From Halichondria panicea (Eukaryota; Porifera; Demospongiae; Suberitida; Halichondriidae), in NCBI RefSeq assembly GCF_963675165.1, contig NC_087387.1, positions 3,027,501 through 3,091,500 of the forward strand: DNA of 64,000 nucleotides, written 5' to 3'. This document shows positions 1-11,965 of the stretch, one piece after another; positions within the stretch are counted from its first letter, which is position 1; each line of letters starts with the position of its first letter. The notes below the pieces were generated by a model. The model did not search any database. It was not told where the DNA came from and saw only the letters and a program-made list of their open reading frames with translations. A program made the position numbers and the translations under genes.

Positions 1-468
1 TGACAGTGACCCACTCACTGTAAAATTGCGTACATGTATAATTATAACAGTCAAGCTGGCAGATCTCAATACATGTATATGGGGAGCCCACAGCCCACAT
101 ATATACTGCATTTATACTGCTGTCTATAATGTAGGTGCACATACACTACTGAGAGAGCAACACTTGGTCCAGTATACAGTAAACTCTTATCTACTCTCTT
201 GCTAACATGTATACAGGCTGGTCTGGCTAGTGCTATACATGACTGTACAAGTATATACACGAATACCATTTTGTATCTATAGGTATCTATGATCCATGAT
301 ATGTTGCCATGATATGTTGCACGCAACAGCTTACTATACTATGTATACATGCATAGGTAGTAAATGACTACATGACAATCAGTGTGCATTATACATGCAT
401 GCACAAGTGTTGTAGCTTCACATTCATTCACACATACAGTGTTGCTGCAAACACCACCTGCCCCTAAC
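1..468. other. Spacer downstream of the PCTP-like exons
   Basis: I see no supported gene in this stretch. It is AT-rich with ATACATGTA-like words. The remaining 3' exons of the START-domain gene on the minus strand were not recognised here and probably lie beyond the window edge. Confidence 0.5.
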
Positions 469-974
469 CCATTGTGTAGTTATCCCATTTCTTCCTGTAC
501 TCCCAGTCCACGTAGACTTGTGCACACAGTTCAGGGTCCATGTCCTCCATCACACCATGGATCTTGTACTCGTACAATCCTGCATCCTGCATAACAAGCC
601 CATGTCATAAATGTAGAGGAAATTGAAGCTGTGTGGACATCATGTACGCACAATTAATGTATAAATGATTTACGTACATGTAGTTATAATGGTGCATCTT
701 AAGGGGGTGTAATTGGTGACAAAATAATTATGAGCCCCACCCACTTTCCAATATTAGTGGATTGGTACGCACCAATGATTGACCTCTTCTATGAAATTCT
801 CACCTCAATATATTTGCGATAAAACTTAGTGCCATGGCTCTCCACAAAGTACTCGTATTCAGTGATGTCAGGTTGGAGCACTTCATGGGCCACCTTCTCA
901 AACTCTTCATCAGTGAACATTCCAGGCCCAAAAGACATGCCCACATGAGTTTCAGCTTCTATACTCACAGCCAT
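469..974 (-). CDS. PCTP: PCTP-like START-domain lipid transfer protein, 5' exons (partial)
   Basis: Two exons are visible on the minus strand: 974-804 (57 codons from ATG, ending at a GAG|GTGAGA donor) and 586-469 (after TTATGCAG, phase-1 end). The joined peptide contains EEFEKVAHEVLQ, then FVESHGTKFYRKYIE, LYEYKIHGVMEDMDPEL and VYVDWEYRKKWDNY. This follows the N-terminal half of phosphatidylcholine transfer protein (STARD2), in which the START domain begins with a helix and continues through GLYEYKVFGVLED and YRKQWDQY. START proteins hold a single lipid in a hydrophobic pocket and move it between membranes in the cytosol. The rest of the domain is missing because the gene runs out of the window. 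The start lies about 150 bp from the start of the PRIM1-like copy on the other strand, so the two once shared a short divergent promoter. STARD7 is the main alternative identity. Confidence 0.75.
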
Positions 975-1039
975 TGTATAATAGTGCTCAGGGGCTGAAT
1001 GGAATGGATGCTGAAGAATCTTAGGTGTTTATTTAGATC

Positions 1040-2700
1040 CCAGATATCTATCCACGCCCACTTTTGACTCAAAATTAATGTGACCTTTCACCTTGCCCAC
1101 CTGGCGGCTATTTCAGCTATGGAACTAGCAAGCTTTTAGGTTGAGGCGGGTATTCGAGACTAACTGGATCTGCCTATGAAAGAAGAACTAGATGCTGCTG
1201 CTGCTGTTGATGGACAGGACTCTTCCGAGAATAAGTATGACAGGTCTCAGCTACCCCACTTGCTGAAGATATACTACAAATCACTGTTTCCATATGACAA
1301 GTACTGGGAGTGGCTTCACTATGGTGAGCAAGGGGCCAGCACTACTGAGCACAGAGGAGGTCTGACATGCGTGCATGAATCACTGCACTATACAGGTGGA
1401 GTGTAGTGACCTGAACGTTATCACGTGATTGCAAATGACATCAATGCACTGAACTTGTAGTGATTTGTGCACGCTTGTTGGACCGGCGCGCCCTCCTCTG
1501 GCGTCAGCATTAAGACCCTGTTCTTTCAAACAGAAGCGAAGCAGAATAGGGTCAAATGAGATTGTTAATTTTGAGTAAAGCAACTGAAGTTTAGTACATC
1601 CATGTGGCTTATAACATTTTCCACCAAGCAGTTTTCGAGCTGTGAAGAAGGAGCTGGTGGTCGATATTGACATGACGGACTATGATGACATTTGTTAAGA
1701 GTCCATTCTGTGTACACCCCAAAACAGGTGTGTTGCCTAGATATTACTATTATTGGCTACTACCAAATGTATACGCACACACACAAGTATCTATGTACAA
1801 ACTGAGAATTCTAGCTGTGTGTATATACATGTATGCAAACTAGTTTCTATTGGATTCTGTGGATGTGAAAGTATCCCCTCTTTGTTCTTGAGTTTTAACT
1901 AACATTCGTATGCCTCGAGGCGTAGCCGCACGAGGGATACGGTAAAGCTTGCTGTGTGTGTGTGTGTGTCTGTTCCAGCTGACTGCTCAACAGTTGCGAT
2001 GCGACGAAAACTAACAGCTTCTTTAGGCTTCTAGCCACGTTCTCGTGGATTTGATTTGTGGATTTGTAAACTAAAACTTTTTTTCGAGTTAGTTTAGTTC
2101 GTAAGGCTGTTGCAGTCGCTTCATACTCTTATAGCATCACCTGTTCGCACAAACTTTCTGAATGAGTTAGCCTTGCACTAATGCGCTAGCTGTTTGTTAG
2201 CTGCAAGAGTCAGGAAAACCTGCAAAGGTGCATGCCTACACTGTACTTTCAGAAACAATCCCCTTTTTTATTTGACAGGAATTGCAAAACACTTATTTAT
2301 AACACTCTACTACCTGAGCAAATCAAAATAATGCGAGAGGCATTAGCACAGCTCAGCTTGCATCACTCGTTAATTTTTGCAGAGACTGCAAATCCTCCTT
2401 ATGATTTATTTGTCGACAGGAAATGCACATAATACTACACTTTTTTAATACTACACTTTTAAAATCCTTTCATCTTTAGCCATATTCTGTTTCCACTAGG
2501 ATACTTTCTGCAAAACTACCAACTCGAAACAGGTAAACCTCTTTTCCTCAGCATCATGCGTACTCATCCCACACACACGTGTATGAGATGCTGACAGAAA
2601 TGCTGACAAAATCTCTTTCATGAGGTCTTGGTAAGCAACAACATAATTATTATGAAGCTGCCGTGTACAAAACTCTTCTCTTTAAGCTCCTCTTCTATAA
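1040..2700 (+). pseudogene. Decayed partial duplicate of the PRIM1 gene
   Basis: This segment repeats pieces of the intact PRIM1 locus at 34770-38830 in order: the upstream promoter stretch (TATCCACGCCCACTTT, CACCTGGCGGCTATTTC), exon 1 ([29 protein letters not shown], to about 1325), part of intron 1, the start of exon 3 ([17 protein letters not shown]), the end of exon 6 ([12 protein letters not shown]) and part of intron 6. Exon 2, most of exons 3 and 6 and all of exons 4 and 5 are absent. The initiator ATG at about 1120 is separated from the rest of exon 1 by unrelated sequence. The junction near 1690 joins exon 3 directly to exon 6, deleting about 1.2 kb relative to the intact gene. It cannot encode a primase. 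It is a segmental copy with introns, not a retrocopy. Confidence 0.85.
1912..2225 (+). repeat. About 310-bp interspersed repeat, copy 1
   Basis: The repeat begins TATGCCTCGAGGCGTAGCC, carries a short GT run, then CTGCTCAACAGTTGCGATGC, GGCTTCTAGCCACGTTCTC, GGCTGTTGCAGTC and GTTAGCTGCAAGAGTC. A nearly full inverted copy lies at 17870-18185, another at 11041-11345, and fragments near 38245, 50097, 55390, 55900 and 57010-57250. It has no coding capacity and behaves like a short non-autonomous transposon. In this position it is part of the copied PRIM1 intron, so it was present before that duplication. Confidence 0.7.
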
Positions 2701-3003
2701 CACTTGATCTAAGATTGTTGCACTCTATATTAACTCAGTATAACTAGTGCTAACTCTCGGCTGTTTACATGTTTGTTTGTTCTGGGGCTAAGGTGCAACA
2801 ACCACAATCGTAATTCTAGCTTTCTTCTTTAGTGACCCTGTTCCATTGTTCCTGGTATAGTATCACTTCAACTCTAAATGCAAAAGAAGCTTTAACATCA
2901 AAATCTGCCACTGTTACTAATAATATGGAAGCTATCTATGCTGTAAACGCAGCGCTATGGCATCCAAGTAAGAAGACATACTTTGTACTGAGGAGGTAGA
3001 CTA

Positions 3004-4194
3004 GTGAAGGAACTAGTGCAAGATACCATTGGAAGTAAGCACGAGATGATACTAGTACCGGTGTCCAAAACCAAATCAGCACTCAATGCTAGCAGTTGTA
3101 GCATGCAGACAGATGGAGCTCAGAAGGCAGTTGAAGTACAAAAGCAGTACTACTGTGAGACATTTTTGTTGTGTGTTCAAACCTTAAAACAGGAAGAACT
3201 AATCAAGCGTTCTCCCAAAGGTAAACGTATCATGGTCATTTTGGATGCCATCGAGCAATTGGTTGTTGAGAGGAAATGTGAGAGATATGTTACAGAGTTG
3301 GTTCAGATAATGAACACATGCCTAAGTGCAAGTCAAATTCACCATTTGCCAGCTGCTGTTCGAGGTAAAATTTGGACGGAGTTTCACCGCACACGTTGTA
3401 GCCCCGAAACAAAAAGGATTTGGGAACATTTAATCAGTGAAATCCCAGAAGTACACTTCGAGCAACATCAACTTGCCATGCAACTCTGTTTAGACCGGAT
3501 TTTAAAGCAACTCATCAAGAGCAAGGCAGATAAGAAACTGTATGGTTTGAGCTCAACACAGGCAAACGTACAGACTCAACCACTGACAACGCTTGAAAGT
3601 AACGCAGTAAGGTATATGGTGGGATATGTTGCTGTTAGTTTGCTAAAGAAATACAGAAAACCATCAAAAAATATCAATGTACAGGAGAAGAGGAGTCTCT
3701 TTGTCAAAGTTCTCTCCCAAATGAAGTGTACTAATCAACCTGGTGAACCGACTACTGCATATGAATACAGCAAGCTTTGGTCTGAATTGATCGACAGAGG
3801 TGGTTTGTATCATATCAATGACAACAATTGTGTATACTTAGCCATGTTATAAATTATGATTATTTTTGCGCAGGTGTTTCTGTGCATAGAGTCGACTGAG
3901 ATGGTCGTACGAAAGTATCTATGCACAGACACCCTCAAAACAACTCCTGATCACAGTCAGATATGTACAAAGGTACAAGACGAAGTACTTCAGTCGGACA
4001 CAGTGCTGCTGTATTGGGAAGAAATTGCTAATTCAATTCCTACCAAGTACGAGCTATACAGCATTGAACTATTGCAGCAGATATGTGAACTGTGGATACA
4101 CATCCGTGGACACGCTTTCGCAAAAGAATGGACAATGAAATTCGAGTCTAAGTACAAGAAAGGGACCAGAAAAACTTTAAAGCCAAAACAATAA
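3004..4194 (+). CDS. Transposon-associated protein beside the P-like transposase
   Basis: Two open stretches (about 3004-3851 and 3856-4194) are joined by a segment that ends in an acceptor-like TTTGCGCAG, so a small intron or a lesion lies between them. The first contains ESNAVRYMVGYVAVSLLKKY and IDRGGLYHIND. The second continues with ESTEMVVRKYL, ELLQQICELWIHIRG and ends HAFAKEWTMKFESKYKKG plus a basic tail. I do not recognise a named domain. The highly charged C-terminus suggests a nucleic-acid-binding accessory protein, but this is inference. Its 3' end faces the end of the transposase gene, which suggests that both belong to one element. The upstream start is uncertain, because the open frame begins with a non-ATG codon and an earlier exon is possible. 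Confidence 0.5.
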
Positions 4195-4333
4195 CGATCT
4201 TAATTAATTCTCTCAATACAATAATCATAATAATTATGTGTTGTGGAAGTCATAATTATTTTAATGTTGATGATCATGATAATAATTATTCTAAAGTTCA
4301 ACGAGAGTACATGATGAATGATTTCTTGATCTC

Positions 4334-7215
4334 TTACGAAGTGGCTGTGAGACACATTCTAGCTTGCTTGTCAGTTTCTGAATCAACATTCATGGACTTT
4401 AAGTCTCTGTAGATAGACCTTTGCTGTACAAGTGTAGACGCATTGTATGGTACTTGAAAAGCAGTCGGATTTTTTTCATTGCTGCCTCCACAATGGCGTT
4501 GCCTAGAGAAATAACGCTCTAGTGGGTCCTGGGAAAAAACTTCACTTAAGAGGTAGTTAACATTCGGCAGTTGCAGTAATTGACGTCCTAATTCAACAAA
4601 GGATGACACTGCAATTTGAAATAAAAGTATAATTAATGACATGCGGAACTATGTATAGTTATATGCTATTAACAACACTCACCTGTAATTCTCATGCCTT
4701 GCACTGTCTCTCTACTTAACCCTAGTCTCTGCTTTTCTTTTGCTTTGAGTCCTGGTGTCTCCGCAATTTCCTTTTCCCACTCGGCAAGGTATCCAAGAAA
4801 ATCATCTGTTAGCCACTATTAAATAATTATTTTTTATGAGTTCATTGTCACAATTATAGACAACGACATGCATGCATGTAAAAAAAATATTAACCTTAAA
4901 TTTCTCATCTGTTGCCTTTTTAAATGGTAACGAATTCTCTTTTTGCTTTAGCTTGCCTATTAGTGGTCCTTTAACATTCAGGAGGTCGAAGAACTTATCG
5001 ATCATCCTGATGAACAGCCGGGTTTGCTGCGTACCATCACTGTTAATCATTTGCAGCGCACATGCAACACTTTCACTCATAACCTATATAAAAATAATTT
5101 TATTATACACAAGGATAAAAATAATTGTTGTGGGACAAAACGTATACCTGGGCTGCTAGGTGCACTCTCATTCGTGTGAATGAGTTCAACCACACATGAT
5201 TCCTTGACAATTTGTGGCACAATCGAACCCCTGGTGTACTGGTTGTAGTCTCCATTAGGTATAGGCTCTCGATCCACTTCCAGCTGATCGTCTGCCCACA
5301 TTTCTGAAATCAAAAATAAGTAACAGTATTCGAGAAGTCGTTAAATCTATATAGTTACCTGCATTGCCCGGCTTTTTGAGTGTGAAAACGAATTACTGAA
5401 GCAGTTTCTAGCTGTCTTCAGAAGGTGAGGTGCATCGCAGAAAAAGAAAAGCTCTGAGTCAACTCTGTATGGGTTGGTGGTCGGTCTTGTGTGGTACGCC
5501 GACTCTTTTCTGCGAATCCTGGCACATGCGATAGAATCGCCGGTTTGGTTTTGCCCCATCACTCGTGAGAGATACTACCGGTATATCGTACATTTCAAGA
5601 GATTCGACCACATCCCACACCAAAGGGAATATCTGCTCTCCTGAAAGTAACATAATGGTATACATCAACTGGCAGTGCATGGAATGAACTTGTTACCTTT
5701 CAAGTTAGTTGTAAAGTAGTGGGCTATTGACATATAGACAGTGAAGGTTTGAATACAGCTCGAACTAGAAAACAAATGCTTGTTCCGCTAGCTTGGCATC
5801 TTGCTCGTGATCACTAACTGCATACTCGATATCTCTATTAGCACTGCCAAGGTCAATAAACCCACATAAACCGCCAGTATGCTTGTTGAAGACAAGACCA
5901 CTCTTAATTTTCATTTCATCCATAGATAAAGCACAGTGATATTGGCCGCATTTGACTTCTTCTTCTACAAGACGCTTGAACTCCTCAATGAACTCCAGTT
6001 GCACACCCGTGTGTGGTGATGTCCAATGAGTATAATCAGAAAGCGTTCTTTCTGAAGGAAGGTTTATCACCCCACCACGTGCAACAGTATTGTAGGCAGA
6101 GGAGGACATGTACTTCAAATTTAGTGCAAATCTGATCACTAGAGGGTGCCATCTCATCTGCCGCTTGTCTTTCAGGCTGTTATATTGGCTTTGTTGGGTC
6201 CCAAAATACTCTCTGGGGAGATTCGGGAGCAAACTTCTCGGCAACCAATGAGTTCAATTCGCTTGTAATTGTTGAAATGTCCGCATTGTCGGTCTCTAGC
6301 AGGGGAATTGCTTCCTTCTCCATCAAGCTGATGACGTTGACTTCAAGTCATTTGACCATCTGTTTTGTCATTTACATGTATATAATTATAATTGTTATGC
6401 AAAATAGGAATTATATAGGAATTATATACCTTCAAACTCTGCTGCAGATTTCTCAATCGGGTGTCCTTGTCTTTAGGGTTGAGGCTAGCAAATGTGGTGT
6501 GACTAGTTGTTGAAGTATGGTCGATCTCATGGTCAATGCTTTGCTTCTGGCGAGACATTGCTACACGCAGTGTTCCTCGGAATGAATTACAGCTGGTGCA
6601 GCGTTGTGGTGCTAGGTACAGGCCTGTCACTGCAGTTCGATAAATAAGCAGCTCGCAATCATCCTTTCTTGCTGTGCTCTCGTATAGTATTCCTTGATTA
6701 ATAATTGTAGAATTATCGATGCTAATGTTTTCACCTCGCCTAATTCGTTGGCGACAAAGTATTGCATATTGTTCTTCTGGATTACCTGGGCACAGTGAGG
6801 CGTCATCCACAAGCTTGATAATGAGTGATAGCTCGTGGGCACTGGCGATTTGAGGAGGTTGATCTTTCAGTATAAGGCATGATTCTGAAACCTTTTTTCC
6901 AAGCACATATACCGACCAACTTTTGTCTTCATGCAGCAGTACGGACCTTGTAGCTTGAATGACATCATTGGGCCCCATCTCCATCTTACCATACTGAGCA
7001 GCAACGCCTCAAGATGTACCGTTGCTTACATCATGTCATTGTGGTGGAAGTAAAACGTTGAGGCGTACTTGAGAGTTGCTACTCGTGTCGTGCAAATCGT
7101 TGTCAGGGTCTATCAGTGCTTGCTGACGTTGTTTTCTTTCAACATTTTTTTTCCTGTAAAAGTTTGACCTTGTTCCTTTCTTACGCTTCATGTGATAATT
7201 GGGGTTATCACTCAT
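4334..7215 (-). pseudogene. P-element-like transposase, broken
   Basis: On the minus strand the exons run from about 7215 (MSDNPNYHMKRKK, basic) through 6984-6433, 6360-6244, 6244-5765, 5690-5350, 5080-4870, 4800-4690 and 4640-4334. Hallmarks of the RNase H-like P transposase are present in order: RWHPLVIRFALNLKY, LPSERTLSDYTHW, LSMDEMKIKSGLVF (first catalytic Asp), GFIDLG, VSLTSDGAKPNRRFY (second Asp), CDAPHLLKTARN, SVACALQMIN, IDKFFDLLNV and QDPLERYFSRQRHCGG. The frame changes near 6190 (FAPESPQRVFWDPTK versus QQSQYNSLKDKRQ) and again near 5515, between the TSDGA and CDAPHLLK segments. At least two coding lesions therefore make this copy inactive. No intact THAP zinc finger was seen at the N-terminus. 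Introns with GT-AG ends separate the C-terminal exons. Confidence 0.85.
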
Positions 7216-7290
7216 GTTCTCTGAATTATAACATGGTCTGAATAAATAATTATTTTCAGCTATAACAAAAAAATTAATTATTATCATTAT

Positions 7291-9063
7291 ACTGTAACAG
7301 TAACTTATACTACATGGATTTTACATATTTTTTCTTGAGGCTGTATTTTTTCAATAGCTTGACTGTATGTTTAGTTAATAGATTCTCCTGCTGCATCAAT
7401 ACATGAAGGTTTTCATTAGCAAAATATGCAAAAAGTAGGTTCAACAGGTTTGGAAATAATCTCACAAAAAGTGCAACCAACTCATGCTTTAGGCCTTTGT
7501 ATAGCACTTAAACTTTCATAACAGTTGTCAAACATAGATTCTCCTCGCAGTTTACAATGTACTTCAAGTATTATCTACTACTGAATGGTAACTTAAATAG
7601 TTATTGTCCAAGCCAATAATCTCACACAAAGCATTTTTACAGGAAATTGTATACTATAATATGATACTCACTCGTAAGCTTAGAGAAACTAGTCTTACCT
7701 GCAAGCCCAATGCAAATATCAATGTGTGCAGGTCACTTTCACGGCTTCACAGACACAGAACACTGTTTTCTACGCTCTGGTTGCTATACAAATATGACAG
7801 TTACAGGGTTTCTAACATAATTTGCTCGTTACTATGATAGTTTCAGACAATTCCCGTGGACCCCTCCGGATACTAGGCCGTTTCACATCCACGTCAGTAC
7901 TGTATCATCTATGATCAAACGGTCACTTTTCTTTCGACAGTACTGCACGAAGCGTACCTCGAGGCAAGATATTGAAAATACCACGTGAAAGAGCAGCTCA
8001 ATGCGCATGTGCTGGTACCTACAGCGTCAACGAAATTTTGAAAAATCTCGGTAGCAAGGACGACATAATTATGTCGTCCAAAGCCGGGAAAGGGTTAATA
8101 GAGAAATTTTATGATCCCGTTCTAAGAACTATTATTATTAAATTATAATAATTTATTATTATTATAAATCTGTTTTATGAACATAACAGGATGATCTATG
8201 TATGTACATCAAAACTTGACATGTTGATGTTCACATTTTAATTCAGTAAGTACTGACTGTGTGGCATACAGTTTATACATGACATTGTACGTATTATCTG
8301 AACTGTCAAATTGCTATAAAAATAGACCTGCAAAACTATTGTTATAATTATATTATTATAATCTACTTCACTTTGTATATAGAGGTTTTTTAATCTCTCT
8401 TCGTTGTTGAGTTGTTCCAGACCTAACTCTTTTCGTTTTTCCTCCAAGAAGTTGTTATAGCGTGAGACCTGCATGGTGAAATATAACAGTCAGGACCTAA
8501 ACTAATGGAACATCTAAAATTTCAGCTAGGCCTTAATTATAAATTAAGCCTCCCTCAAGGTCAGATTTAGGTACACAGTCATGCACAAGCTAATTAAGTT
8601 GAAGTATTACAGCAGCCAATATCAAGTCTAAGATAAGTTCTATACTTTATGTCAGCATTACCTCAAATGTGAGTATAGCTTACAATCAGCATGGCCCCAA
8701 GTGAATATCTTACAATAATTATTCTTGTTCTGAATGCAACAGATGAATGGGGAGGGTTGGTGCACCGTTAAAGGCTCTTTAACCCATCATTCTCGACTCT
8801 CAAGGTCGGGCATCTGTTTGCCTTTTCTATACCTGTATGGTTTTGTGCTGTTTGCTCTTTTGTTCCTTTTTTTTTGCTTGCCTAACTAGATAGGATAATA
8901 CAAGGTATCAAGGATCCACCACTAAGTTTAATATTAGGACATCAGATGCCAACCTTTTTAAAGATTAATTTAAGTGAGCATTCCGTTTGAGCTAGTAACG
9001 CGAACAGTTGACACAATTTCTCCCACACAAATGATACTTTTTGTATACCCTCACACACGCACG

Positions 9064-9115
<52 letters not shown>

Positions 9116-9198
9116 TTTATTGGCTAAAGTAGTACTCTGTGCGTATCATTCTAACCACACATTACCACTGAGATCAGGGCGATCAGGGCTAGATAAAA
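7291..9198. other. Non-coding spacer
   Basis: No supported gene is visible. It contains AT-rich runs (8130-8170) and a (CA)n microsatellite. One short minus-strand open stretch (8470-8340, RYNNFLEEKRKELGLEQL) follows a possible acceptor and could be an isolated exon, but no partner exon was found. Confidence 0.5.
9051..9113. repeat. (CA)n microsatellite
   Basis: An uninterrupted alternation of C and A, with a few CG steps at the left end, covers about 60 bases. Confidence 0.95.
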
Positions 9199-9324
9199 GT
9201 TAGACACTGTTTTGGAGGGGTCTTTGGGATTTAGAAGCCCAAAGGCACTGATTTAGTATCCCGAGCGTACTAAAGTGGCTGAGGGCTTCTAAATCACATG
9301 GACACTGACAAACAGTGTCTAACT
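9199..9324. repeat. Short inverted-repeat element (AGTTAGACACTG termini)
   Basis: The ends are inverted copies: AGTTAGACACTGTTT on the left and AACAGTGTCTAACT on the right. The interior also folds back (GATTTAGAAGCCC against GGGCTTCTAAATC). Fragments with the same words (CCTCCAAAACAGTGTCTA) occur at 24580-24650 and 52745-52775, so this is an interspersed non-autonomous family. Confidence 0.75.
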
Positions 9325-9931
9325 CATTTAGATACTAGTGCGAACCTTGCCCTCGAGGCTTAACTACAATACAATTACTTGACAACAGAATATTAGGTAT
9401 ACTAAGTAAGTTGCAGGTATACTAAGTCCCATAATATACCTTGAGGCACTTTTCCCATGTACTTCCTGTGTAGATCTTATCAACTAGTGTAGATAGCCTG
9501 TGTGTGTGTGTGCGTGTGTGGGTGGGTGGGTGGGGGGGGGCTATGTACAGTACAAGAGGTGAACTTGCAAACTGATTGGTATCACCATAGATAGAAAAGG
9601 GAGGGATTGGAAACGAACGACAGTTTCAATGATATCTGTTGAAACACTCCTTGTCGTGTTACGTAATCACGTTCTGGCGGGATTGTAACAAAGATTTTCT
9701 CTGACTCAGTTCTTGCAGACGTTGACTTAGACTTCTGGGTTAGGCCAGATGTCCATGGCTTAACTGTATTCATACCTGGTAAGTTAGAGCGTCATATAAA
9801 CTCACTTCAGTAGAGTTGAAGCAGAATAACAGGCCAGTTTTGTAGGGTAAGGTGATTAGTTGAATATATTCTGCTAATATACTGTTAGAGGAGTATTTGA
9901 AGTTTTGCATTGTCTTTGTTTGCACTTACAG

Positions 9932-10231
9932 AAATACCGTTGAATCGTCATTCACGAAAGAATGAATTTAGGATTACTGGTAAGCATGCTATGCTGATTA
10001 TTGCCCACACTACTATACTTTTATAACAATGAGGTCATTTGTGGAGATGGTTAGATATCTGTTCACGATAGGAGTCATCAGCAACAGGTTGTGCCAGGAC
10101 CCCGTTAAATTGGCCAACAAAGACAGAGGGGTAAATCCAACGAGAACCCGAATGTTAGTGAATTTGCTAAGAACACACAGGCTCTTCGGGTGATCAACAG
10201 CACATGTGCAACAATTAGAGGCAACTGCTGA
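9932..10231 (+). pseudogene. P-element-like transposase relict (C-terminal fragment)
   Basis: A small exon (about 9932-9983, LNRHSRKNEFRIT before a GTAAGC donor) is followed by SFVEMVRYLFTIGV and NRLCQDPVKL, and in another frame by NPNVSEFAKNTQALRVINS ending at a stop. This matches the C-terminal zone of the P-like transposase at 4.3-4.8 kb (GMRIT, SSFVELGRQLL, SQDPLERYF), including an intron after the RIT motif. A frame change near 10150 and the lack of the rest of the protein mark it as an old truncated copy. It differs in sequence from the 4-7 kb copy and so represents another P-like family. Confidence 0.6.
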
Positions 10232-10239
10232 AAGACAAT

Positions 10240-11040
10240 AAAAGGCGACCATTGCAGCTAGGTGATGAGAATAACCCCTTCCCAAAAGAAGGCACAAGCA
10301 TAATATTGTATAGAGAAATCAATTGTTCACATGTTCAATCACAGTGAATGTTCAATTCTTAACTGTGATAAATAATTGTTCAATTCTATAAATTTAACTG
10401 TGCATGATAATTAGATAATGCTGCAGAGTGTCACGACTTCAATTCTGAGTAGAATTTCACAGTAAAAGCCCGAACCATCACACTATGTTCAGAACCCTCC
10501 AACGAAACTATCAACGCAGAAGCTGTGTTGAGGGCAACTGCTTCCTCTGGTGATGAAGCTTTGAATCTATATACTCTCTGTCAAAACAGTCTTAAAAGCT
10601 TCCTTAAACCTACCTGCATTTACATGAAAAGGAAAGAAAGTAAATGGAAAGTAATTTATTATTATTTATTATTAACAAACAGTTCAACATCACTTACTCT
10701 GAAATGGAGCCGGAGCACTACTTTCCATTGTACAGTGCAAATGTAGACCTGAGCTAGAAAGCCATTCTTGAGAACTAGAAAGCCATATACTCGAAATCAG
10801 CTGGCTGGAACACAATTTTTATTTTGAGGAAGTATAAGTATAGTGATCACTTCCCTCTTCGATCTATGCTTCCGGCAGTCAATAGAAAGTTGCTTTTCTA
10901 CTTAGTAGTTAGCTCTACACTAGAGCACTAGCTATTGGTAGCTGCAAGAGTGAGATAAAAGCTACAAAGGGGCACTGCAGAACACAAAGACGTTTAAAAA
11001 TTAGTTTTTAATGATGCACTGCAATAGTTACTATGAGTTA
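10240..11040. other. Non-coding spacer
   Basis: No supported gene was found. A 73-codon open stretch at 10525-10746 has no recognisable motif or splice partner. The right half carries partial copies of the interspersed CTGCAAGAGTGAG repeat. Confidence 0.5.
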
Positions 11041-11345
11041 TGAAACTGTGTGTGTGTTTTTGTTCCAGCTATAACTGCTCAACGGTTGCAATGCGACAAA
11101 AACTAACAGCTTCTATAGGCTTCTAGCCATGTTCTCTTGGATTTTGATTTGTGGATTTAATAGCAAACTAAAGCTTCTTTCTCTGAGTTATGGCTAGTTG
11201 ACAAACATTGAAGGCTGTTGCAGTCTCTTCAGAATCTTTCGTAACATTGTCTGTTCGCACAAAGTTTCTTTTCAAGTAATGAGTTAGCCTTGCACTAAAG
11301 CACTAGTTTTTTGTTAGCTACAACAGTCAGAAAAAAGCTGTAAAG
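11041..11345 (+). repeat. About 310-bp interspersed repeat, copy 2
   Basis: This is the same family as 1912-2225: CTGCTCAACGGTTGCAATGC, GGCTTCTAGCCATGTTCTC, AAGGCTGTTGCAGTCTC and GTTAGCCTTGCACTAAAGC appear in the same order and orientation, at roughly 80-90% similarity by eye. Confidence 0.7.
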
Positions 11346-11579
11346 CAGCTTGCTATAGTGCATTATATACTTTTATAGACCAAGTCTTTCTCAGCTACAA
11401 TAGATGCATGCATTCTTCTCAGTTATAGACAACAGTAGATGCATGTACACAAAGTGTACACAAGTCTTTTCTTCTCGGTTGGGAGATATTATATGGGGTT
11501 ACTGCCATAAATCCCTAGAACCATGTATTGTAAGAAAATAATTATGTACGTACATGAGGATGGCTGAACAATCCAGTGT

Positions 11580-11965
11580 ATGATGGGGTAGGACCCCTCC
11601 GAACATATTCATCCTACACTAATTGACAAACAACTATGTACTCCGTCCTACCCCATCCTACCATAATTATGCTCCCCCGTATTGCATTCCTAACACATCA
11701 CTATGTACATGTAGCGTCCTACACTGGATTGTTCATTATCATACTCTATCATACAACCTACTACACGTCCTACACTGCCATCCTACCTTATCGTACGTCA
11801 TACATCCTACAAGTTTGTCCTACACTGGATTGTTCAGCCATTATGATACCCTGTCATACCTACAACGTCCTACAACCCTACACATTCACTATGTACCCTG
11901 TCCTACCCCAAACCTATCACATCCTACCCTGGATTGTTCATCCATCCTACCCCATCCTAGTTCAA
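11580..11965. repeat. Degenerate TCCTACC / TGGATTGTTCA repeat block
   Basis: The block is built from irregular repeats of TCCTACCCCATCCTACC and CCTACACTGGATTGTTCA separated by variable words. The same motifs occur on either strand at 12800-12860, 13005-13020, 20530-20680 and 21870-22070. No conserved frame is evident, and the open frames seen here are by-products of the low complexity. Confidence 0.8.

Larger units (their letters stand above)
2980..7290. mobile_element. P-element-like DNA transposon with two convergent genes
   Basis: The unit consists of an unidentified plus-strand gene (3004-4194) and a minus-strand P-type transposase (7215-4334), whose stop codons are about 140 bp apart. 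I could not find convincing terminal inverted repeats or a target duplication, so the limits are those of the coding parts. Pairing of the same two genes in other copies would be needed to prove that they form one element. Confidence 0.55.

Noticed and set aside
2232-2432. 66-codon frame after the first interspersed repeat
   Set aside because: It lies within the copied PRIM1 intron region and has no known motif.
9582-9773. Possible minus-strand exon (SGLTQKSKSTSARTESEK)
   Set aside because: It has an acceptor-like start, but no donor that keeps the frame and no partner exon. The plus strand nearby belongs to a P-like relict.
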